Source of the DNA: Thalassovita sp.
GTDB taxonomy: Bacteria; Pseudomonadota; Alphaproteobacteria; Rhodobacterales; Rhodobacteraceae
Assembly: GCA_017792425.1 (NCBI GenBank)
Contig: CP051233.1
Span: 1,398,402-1,462,401, forward strand
DNA: 64,000 nucleotides
Direction of reading: 5' to 3'
A model generated the notes under the pieces. The model saw nothing but the letters and a program-made list of their open reading frames with translations, did not search any database and was not told where the DNA came from. Numbering within the stretch: the first letter of the stretch is position 1; every line of letters begins with the position of its first letter. Below, piece by piece: positions 58,799 to 64,000 of the stretch. Both the position numbers and the translations under genes were made by a program.

Positions 58799-58837
58799 AC
58801 GATGGATATAGGCACAAATCCGCTCTGCGCCAACGCC

Positions 58838-59293
58838 TTAGGTTTGCATGGCCCCCAAGGATTGGGCGGCGTTGGCCCGCGCCTGGTAATTGTCCGCCTC
58901 TGACAGCCCCAGCGCATCCTTGGCGCGGATGATGACCTCGATTTCCTCGGGCCGTTCGGCGCCATCAGCCAGGACGACCTGCCACATCGCTTCTAGCGCG
59001 GCGAAACGGATGTCGAAATCCACCCCTTCGCGGATCATCTCCGAAAACACGTCCATGTGGGGGGCATTCTGCTCCAACAGTTCGCAGGTTGCGCGCATCT
59101 TGGCCGCAGCGACGGCGTTCAGCCCGTACATCCGTGTTATGATCCTGTCGATCCGCTTGATCTCCATCACGTTGTAATCCTTGTCGGACTTGGCAACGCG
59201 GACCAGAAGCGCCCCCAGCGCCAGCTTTTCGTCCGGTTGGGGCAGGTCTTTCGGCTTGTGGCCTTTGAGCGAGCGGATCAGGTGTGCGAACAT
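58838..59293 (-). CDS. TerB-like (COG4103-type) protein, copy 1
   Basis: A 151-residue helical protein with the same pattern (KLALGALLVRVAKSDKDYNV, MWQVVLADGAERPEEIEVI) as the downstream copy, so the pair arose by tandem duplication. Both are cytoplasmic by sequence. The ATG at 59291-59293 begins MFAHLIRSLKG. The role is unknown. Confidence 0.75.
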   Translation of the reverse strand: MFAHLIRSLKGHKPKDLPQPDEKLALGALLVRVAKSDKDYNVMEIKRIDRIITRMYGLNAVAAAKMRATCELLEQNAPHMDVFSEMIREGVDFDIRFAALEAMWQVVLADGAERPEEIEVIIRAKDALGLSEADNYQARANAAQSLGAMQT

Positions 59294-59462
59294 TCGAAAA
59301 CGCTACGCCGTGAAGTGATTCCCCGCAAAAGGAAAATCCACCGGGCTTCCGGCCATACCACCACAAAGTGAAATGCCCTACCGGCGACACAATTCGTCCT
59401 AAAAATTTGCACCTGCAGCGGGTACAACCAGAGAATAGGCAATTACCGGCAGGAGTTCGGCG

Positions 59463-59981
59463 ATGAACCGAATGATCGAAACAGACTGGGAAACGGTGCA
59501 GGCAGTTACACGGCAGGACGAGGTTACAGAAGTGGCCCGGGCAGCGATCGCGTTCAACTGGGAAACCGATGACATGCGCGTGCTTGGCCGACTGATGTCA
59601 AAGATCGGTCTGGACCTCGCAACAGCGGTGCGGGTGTTCCTGAACGGTCGGCCCGAAGATTTCAACTATATGCTCAAGGACGATGTTCCGCTGGAAGAAA
59701 GTGGGCGGTGCAGCATGCTGGATTGCCTGCATCGTAAGATCACCTGCGGCTTCTACTTGCCTGATCCGCAGGTCGGTCTGGGGCCGGTGCGCGCGCAGGC
59801 GGAGATATGGATGGAAACGCAGCGCCGCGACCAGACGCGCGGGGTGAAGGGGCGTTGGGTGTTCAACCCGCACCAGTTCGACGCGATTTCCGACAATGGG
59901 CCGCGTACGATCGTAATGACGCCCAACAACGACAAGCGTCCGACTCTGCTGCGCGTCCTGATGGAACCGCTTTGGCAGTAA
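59463..59981 (+). CDS. conserved hypothetical protein (DUF4274-like)
   Basis: A 172-residue soluble protein. The N-terminal part (VARAAIAFNWETDDMRVLGR, then DLATAVRVFLNG) resembles the DUF4274 pattern of short helical repeats around NWD. The C-terminal part is without a family I know and contains three Cys near residues 82-96. A terminator follows. Function is not known. Confidence 0.6.
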   Translation: MNRMIETDWETVQAVTRQDEVTEVARAAIAFNWETDDMRVLGRLMSKIGLDLATAVRVFLNGRPEDFNYMLKDDVPLEESGRCSMLDCLHRKITCGFYLPDPQVGLGPVRAQAEIWMETQRRDQTRGVKGRWVFNPHQFDAISDNGPRTIVMTPNNDKRPTLLRVLMEPLWQ

Positions 59982-60002
59982 CCGCTTTGCGCGCTACAGA
60001 GC

Positions 60003-60026
60003 AACGGGGCCATCGGGCCCCGTTTT
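60003..60026 (+). terminator. Rho-independent terminator after the DUF4274-like gene
   Basis: A 9-bp stem (aacggggcc with ggccccgtt) on an atcg tetraloop is followed by ttt, about 20 bases after the stop codon. It also lies just beyond the convergent pyrG stop. Confidence 0.85.
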
Positions 60027-60041
60027 CGGTTTCGGCTGGCC

Positions 60042-61685
60042 TTAGACGAGACGTGAGTTTTCCACAGCCGCGCGGACGAAATCCTTGAACAGCGGATGCG
60101 GATCGAAGGGCTTCGACTTCAGTTCCGGGTGATACTGAACGCCGATGAACCACGGGTGGTCCTTCCACTCGACAATTTCAGGCAGGCGACCGTCCGGTGA
60201 CATGCCCGAGAACACCAGCCCGCAGCTTTCCAGCTTTTCGCGGTACTTGATGTCTACTTCGTAACGGTGGCGATGGCGTTCCTCGATCGCGGTGCTGCCG
60301 TACACCTCGGCCACTTTCGACCCCTGTTTCAGAACCGCGTCATAGGCGCCCAGGCGCATGGTGCCGCCCTTGGCGTCGTCTGCCTTGCGCTGGACGGTGG
60401 CGTTGCCCTGCACCCATTCCTTCAGGTGATAGACAACGGGCTCGAATCGTTTGTCGCCCGCTTCGTGATCGAATTCCTCGGAACCGGCGGCTGCGATTCC
60501 GGCGGCATTGCGGGCGGCCTCGATCACAGCCATCTGCATGCCAAGGCAGATGCCCAGGTAGGGGATGTTCCGGGTCCGGGCAAATTCCGCCGCCTTGATC
60601 TTGCCCTCGGTGCCGCGTTCGCCAAACCCGCCGGGCACCAGGATAGCGTGAAAGCCTTCCAGGTAAGGGGCGGGATCCTCGGTGTCGAAAATCTCTGCGT
60701 CCACCCATTCGACGTTAACCTTCACACGGTTGGCCATGCCACCGTGGGTCAGCGCCTCCTTGATCGACTTGTAAGCGTCCTCTAGCTGAACGTACTTGCC
60801 GACGATGGCGACCTTGACCTCGCCATCGGTGTTGTGGATGCGGTCTACCACGTCTTCCCACTTGGACAGGTCGGGGCGCGGGGCCGGGGAAATGTCGAAG
60901 GCGTCCAGAACGGCCTGGTCAAGCCCTTCGCGGTGATAGGCCAGAGGCGCTTCGTAAATGGAATTCAGGTCATAGGCCGCGATCACCGCTTCCTTGCGGA
61001 CGTTGCAGAACAGCGCGATCTTTTCACGTTCCTTCTGCGGGATCGGCTGTTCGCTGCGGCACACCAGCACGTCGGGCGCGATACCGATGGATTGCAGTTC
61101 TTTCACGCTGTGCTGGGTCGGTTTCGTCTTCAACTCGCCCGAGGCAGCAAGATAGGGCAGCAGCGTCAGGTGCATGAAGATACACTGGCCGCGCGGTTTG
61201 TCGTGGCTGAACTGGCGGATGGCCTCGAAAAAGGGTAGCCCCTCGATGTCGCCGACAGTGCCGCCGATTTCACACAGCATGAAATCAACCTCGTCATCGC
61301 CGATGGCCAGGAAATCCTTGATCTCGTTGGTGACGTGGGGGACCACCTGGATCGTCTTGCCCAGGTAATCGCCGCGACGTTCACGTTCCAGCACGTTTGA
61401 ATAGATTCGACCTGAACTGACCGAGTCCGTCTTGCGTGCGGGTACACCGGTGAAGCGTTCGTAATGGCCAAGATCCAGATCGGTTTCAGCGCCGTCGTCG
61501 GTCACGAAAACCTCGCCATGCTCGAAAGGGCTCATGGTGCCGGGATCAACGTTAAGATAGGGGTCCAGCTTGCGCAAACGGACAGAAAAGCCGCGTGCCT
61601 GAAGCAACGCACCCAGTGCCGCAGAAGCCAGGCCCTTGCCCAGCGAAGAAACAACACCACCCGTGATGAAGATGTAACGAGCCAT
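60042..61685 (-). CDS. pyrG: CTP synthase
   Basis: PyrG aminates UTP to CTP using glutamine. The 547-residue protein has the synthetase domain (GGVVSSLGKGLASAALGALL, KLDPYLNVDPGTMSP) and a C-terminal class I GATase with Cys in YLGICLGMQMAVIEA and HPE in VQYHPELKSKP. ATG at 61683-61685 is chosen because MARYIFITGG is the conserved start. It lies downstream of secG on the same strand, separated by a hairpin. Confidence 0.96.
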   Translation of the reverse strand: MARYIFITGGVVSSLGKGLASAALGALLQARGFSVRLRKLDPYLNVDPGTMSPFEHGEVFVTDDGAETDLDLGHYERFTGVPARKTDSVSSGRIYSNVLERERRGDYLGKTIQVVPHVTNEIKDFLAIGDDEVDFMLCEIGGTVGDIEGLPFFEAIRQFSHDKPRGQCIFMHLTLLPYLAASGELKTKPTQHSVKELQSIGIAPDVLVCRSEQPIPQKEREKIALFCNVRKEAVIAAYDLNSIYEAPLAYHREGLDQAVLDAFDISPAPRPDLSKWEDVVDRIHNTDGEVKVAIVGKYVQLEDAYKSIKEALTHGGMANRVKVNVEWVDAEIFDTEDPAPYLEGFHAILVPGGFGERGTEGKIKAAEFARTRNIPYLGICLGMQMAVIEAARNAAGIAAAGSEEFDHEAGDKRFEPVVYHLKEWVQGNATVQRKADDAKGGTMRLGAYDAVLKQGSKVAEVYGSTAIEERHRHRYEVDIKYREKLESCGLVFSGMSPDGRLPEIVEWKDHPWFIGVQYHPELKSKPFDPHPLFKDFVRAAVENSRLV

Positions 61686-61790
61686 TCCGGCATCCCCCGT
61701 GATTTGTCGTTCGGCCAAAGGCCCAAACCTGCGCCCCTACGGTTTTGAAAAAACCGCAGCACCACGGGACTCAAGCCATATCAGATTCGC

Positions 61791-61831
61791 AGAAAAACGC
61801 AAGACGACCGCAAGATGCTGTTGCGGTCGTC
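61791..61831 (-). terminator. terminator after secG
   Basis: An 11-bp perfect stem (gacgaccgcaa, 61803-61813, with 61821-61831) has a 7-nt loop. On the minus strand it is followed by ttgcgttttt, an interrupted T-tract. It lies 24 bases after the secG stop and ahead of pyrG. A second short hairpin (cggtttt/aaaaccg) lies at 61740-61756. Confidence 0.7.
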
Positions 61832-61854
61832 CGCTGCAGGTCAAGTTGTAGTGG

Positions 61855-62214
61855 TCAGTCCGCGCGGGGCACCAGCGGCCCGCTGTCACCGGTCGAAGGC
61901 GGCAGCAAATCGTTGCCGGGCGTGCTTTCGCTGGGCTGGGTTTCTTCGGCTGCGGGGGCTTGGCCACCCAGGCGATCCAGAACCGAAATTCCGGCCGATT
62001 TTTCCGCCGCGATGACGGTCAGCGCCAGCGAGGTGCAAATGAAGGCAATCGCCAGACCCCAGGTCACCTTGCCCAGTGCAGTCGCGGCAGCACGGCCGGA
62101 CACGGCACCGCCGCCACCCATTCCCAAACCGCCGCCTTCCGAGCGTTGAAGAAGCACAACGCCGATCAGCGAAAGCGCCAGAAGAAGGTGGATGATGAGA
62201 ACGACGTTTTCCAT
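61855..62214 (-). CDS. secG: preprotein translocase subunit SecG
   Basis: A 119-residue SecG, part of the SecYEG channel. It has two helices (VVLIIHLLLALSLIGVVLLQ and VTWGLAIAFICTSLALTVIA) with the conserved linker RSEGGGLGMGGG between, and an extended acidic/Pro C-terminal tail of about 40 residues, common in alphaproteobacteria. The secG-pyrG order is common in this group. Confidence 0.93.
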   Translation of the reverse strand: MENVVLIIHLLLALSLIGVVLLQRSEGGGLGMGGGGAVSGRAAATALGKVTWGLAIAFICTSLALTVIAAEKSAGISVLDRLGGQAPAAEETQPSESTPGNDLLPPSTGDSGPLVPRAD

Positions 62215-62298
62215 TGCGGCCTGCCTGAGATGTCTGTCCGCGCCTATGTAGGCAAAAGCGGGTCGGCCCGCAACCCGCCTTTCCTATCCTCGTGCGGG

Positions 62299-62697
62299 CT
62301 ATTCCTCGTCGATGTCGTCCATGTCGACCTGGCCGGACAGGCGGCGGCGGATCAGGCTCCAGCTCAGGCCGACGCCCAGCACTACCGACAGGGCGAACAG
62401 TCCCAGCCATGTGTTGACGGTCTGGTTGTTCAGGTCCAGCAACCCGTAATCGAACAGAACCCACAGCAGTGCACTGACGATCGCCATCACCAGGAACATG
62501 CCGAAGGCACCGATGGATCGCAGGGTCGCCCGCAGGTAGATGATATACCCCACCAGCAACAGCAGCCCCAGCAGAACCGACATTGGCAATTCCGACTGAT
62601 AGTTCACGCTGACCCACTTTGCATAGTTCCAGCCGGTAGGATTGAAGGTGGCCGTCAGAAGGACAAATGCCACCAACCAACGAAGAAAGAAGCCCAT
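62299..62697 (-). CDS. small multi-pass membrane protein (DUF6524-like)
   Basis: A 132-residue membrane protein with four helices (FFLRWLVAFVLLTATFN, SVLLGLLLLVGYIIYLRA, FGMFLVMAIVSALLWVLF, WLGLFALSVVLGVGLSWSL) and an acidic tail. The motif FNPTGWNYAKW after helix 1 matches a family I recall as DUF6524 in Rhodobacteraceae; no function is known. The ATG at 62695-62697 is chosen, with ggag before it, over a longer frame start at 62751. It precedes secG by 84 bases and may share its transcript. Confidence 0.65.
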   Translation of the reverse strand: MGFFLRWLVAFVLLTATFNPTGWNYAKWVSVNYQSELPMSVLLGLLLLVGYIIYLRATLRSIGAFGMFLVMAIVSALLWVLFDYGLLDLNNQTVNTWLGLFALSVVLGVGLSWSLIRRRLSGQVDMDDIDEE

Positions 62698-62853
62698 GGG
62701 AAGCTCCGGTACCGATAGATTTCCGATTGTCTGACCCAATGGATTGCGCAAAGCGGCACCGGTGTCCAGCCCTGCGGCGAATTTCCGGTTTCGCTGGTCT
62801 GAACCACACTATATACGGGCGCGGGTTTGATCCGCATTGAAAGAGGACCAGCA

Positions 62854-64000
62854 ATGGCAAACGTCGTCGTCGTCGGCGCCCAGTGGGGCGATGAGGGAAA
62901 AGGCAAGATCGTGGATTGGCTGTCGGAACGCGCCGACGTGATCGCGCGTTTTCAAGGCGGTCACAATGCGGGCCACACGCTGGTCATCGACAGCAAGGTC
63001 TACAAGCTGCACGCTTTGCCCTCGGGCGTGGTGCGTGGCGGCAAGCTGAGCGTGATCGGCAACGGCGTGGTGCTGGACCCCTGGCACCTGGTCAAAGAGA
63101 TTGAAACGATACGTGCTCAGGGTGTGGAAATCAGCCCCGAAACCCTGATGATCGCCGAGAATACACCGCTGATCCTGCCGTTCCACGGCGAACTTGACCG
63201 CGCCCGCGAAGAAGCCGCCAGCGCCGGCACCAAGATCGGTACCACCGGCCGCGGTATCGGCCCGTGCTATGAGGATAAGGTCGGTCGCCGCGCGATCCGG
63301 GTTGCAGACCTTGCGGACGAGGCAACCCTGATTGCCCGCGTTGACCGCGCGCTGCAGCACCACAACCCGTTGCGCAAGGGGCTGGGGATCGAAGAGGTGG
63401 ATCGCACCGCCCTGATCGAGCTGCTGAAAGACATCGCCGGGCAGATTCTGCCCTATGCTGCGCCTGTCTGGAAGGTGCTGAACGAAAAGCGCAAGGCCGG
63501 CAAGCGGATCCTGTTCGAAGGCGCTCAGGGTTCCTTGCTGGACATCGACTTCGGCACCTATCCTTTCGTGACCTCCTCGAACGTGATCGCGGGGCAGGCG
63601 GCGACGGGTGTGGGGATCGGACCGGGGTCTATCGACTATGTTCTGGGTATCGTGAAGGCATACACCACGCGCGTTGGCGAAGGCCCGTTCCCGAGCGAGC
63701 TGTTCGACGCGGACGGTGACCGGCTGGGCACGCGCGGCCATGAATTCGGCACCACCACCGGACGCAAGCGCCGCTGCGGCTGGTTCGACGCCGCGCTGGT
63801 GCGCCAGACCTGCGCGATTTCCGGCATCAACGGGATTTCGCTGACCAAACTGGACGTACTGGACGGGTTCGAGACATTGAAAATCTGCGTCGGCTACGAT
63901 CTGGATGGCGAACGTCTGGATTACCTGCCCACCGCCGCTGATCAGCAGGCCCGCTGCAAGCCGATCTACGAGGAAATGCCGGGGTGGAGCGAGTCGACAG
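62854..64000 (+). CDS. purA: adenylosuccinate synthetase (3' end outside window)
   Basis: PurA converts IMP, aspartate and GTP to adenylosuccinate in AMP synthesis. From ATG 62854 (aaagagg before it) 382 codons are visible: the P-loop VVVGAQWGDEGKGKIVDWL, GGHNAGHTLV, GTTGRGIGPCYEDKVGR and GTTTGRKRRCGWFDA are all PurA marks. The reading frame is open to the end of the window; the family is usually about 430 residues, so roughly 50 residues are missing. Confidence 0.96.
   Translation, partial: MANVVVVGAQWGDEGKGKIVDWLSERADVIARFQGGHNAGHTLVIDSKVYKLHALPSGVVRGGKLSVIGNGVVLDPWHLVKEIETIRAQGVEISPETLMIAENTPLILPFHGELDRAREEAASAGTKIGTTGRGIGPCYEDKVGRRAIRVADLADEATLIARVDRALQHHNPLRKGLGIEEVDRTALIELLKDIAGQILPYAAPVWKVLNEKRKAGKRILFEGAQGSLLDIDFGTYPFVTSSNVIAGQAATGVGIGPGSIDYVLGIVKAYTTRVGEGPFPSELFDADGDRLGTRGHEFGTTTGRKRRCGWFDAALVRQTCAISGINGISLTKLDVLDGFETLKICVGYDLDGERLDYLPTAADQQARCKPIYEEMPGWSEST

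Overview
This 64 kb window is a GC-rich chromosomal segment from an alphaproteobacterium, almost certainly a marine Rhodobacteraceae (Roseobacter-group) member. That placement is an inference. It rests on a DddL-type DMSP lyase gene, a phaZ/phaC-phaP-phaR storage locus with Paracoccus/Rhodobacter-type PhaR operators, FnrL-type TTGAT-N4-ATCAA boxes, a monomeric NADP-isocitrate dehydrogenase, ThyX, and an aspC/HTH/sdhE neighbourhood. Genes are dense and mostly in short overlapping operons. I saw no rRNA, tRNA, CRISPR array, prophage or replication origin.

Layout. 0-5 kb: 3' end of proS, lolC-lolD, a small DMT transporter with a thioesterase, two small cytochromes c behind an FNR-like box, and a lipoprotein with an HExxH motif. 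5-11.6 kb: icd, an exbB-exbD-exbD-tonB operon in which one ExbD has Asn in place of the usual membrane Asp, and a DUF2855 gene. 11.7-20 kb: an AT-rich HEPN-like gene coupled to parE, a peroxiredoxin, dddL, a GNAT, a hydrolase, ppk2 with a perfect FNR box, DUF2461 and a nitronate monooxygenase. 20-25 kb: MATE pump, aspC, an HTH regulator overlapping sdhE, a MarR regulator and gloA. 25-27.4 kb: a Slam-like outer-membrane protein with an adjacent lipoprotein (type XI secretion candidate). 27.5-31 kb: thyX with a candidate NrdR box pair, then an AT-rich accessory gene split by a 1,236-bp IS3/IS407-type element with a 4-bp target duplication, then an HPF-like gene.

31-35.4 kb: small stress genes and a bufferin-type copper-peptide operon (bufA-bufB-bufC plus DoxX). 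35.4-39.8 kb: thrS and a hydrolase/VOC/hydrolase cluster. 39.8-45.3 kb: the polyhydroxyalkanoate locus with PhaR operators and a LysR regulator. 45.3-49.8 kb: a DegT aminotransferase and a betaine-type ABC transporter (SBP, permease, ATPase). 49.8-58.3 kb: a minus-strand catabolic unit consisting of an amino-acid-type ABC transporter, two PuuA-like ligases, a class I amidotransferase and a PuuB-like oxidase, which fits gamma-glutamylated amine breakdown. 58.3-64 kb: two TerB-like paralogues, a small conserved gene, pyrG, secG, a membrane protein and the 5' part of purA.

How parts may work together (inference): DMSP or betaine imported by the ABC system could feed DddL and other osmolyte routes; surplus carbon goes into PHA under PhaR control; the amine cluster supplies nitrogen; FNR-like boxes suggest oxygen control of ppk2 and the small cytochromes. 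The observations most worth following are the Asp/Asn ExbD pair, the Slam-lipoprotein pair, the bufferin operon, the IS-split accessory gene, the HEPN-parE coupling, the candidate thyX NrdR boxes, and a four-hairpin array inside the amine operon.
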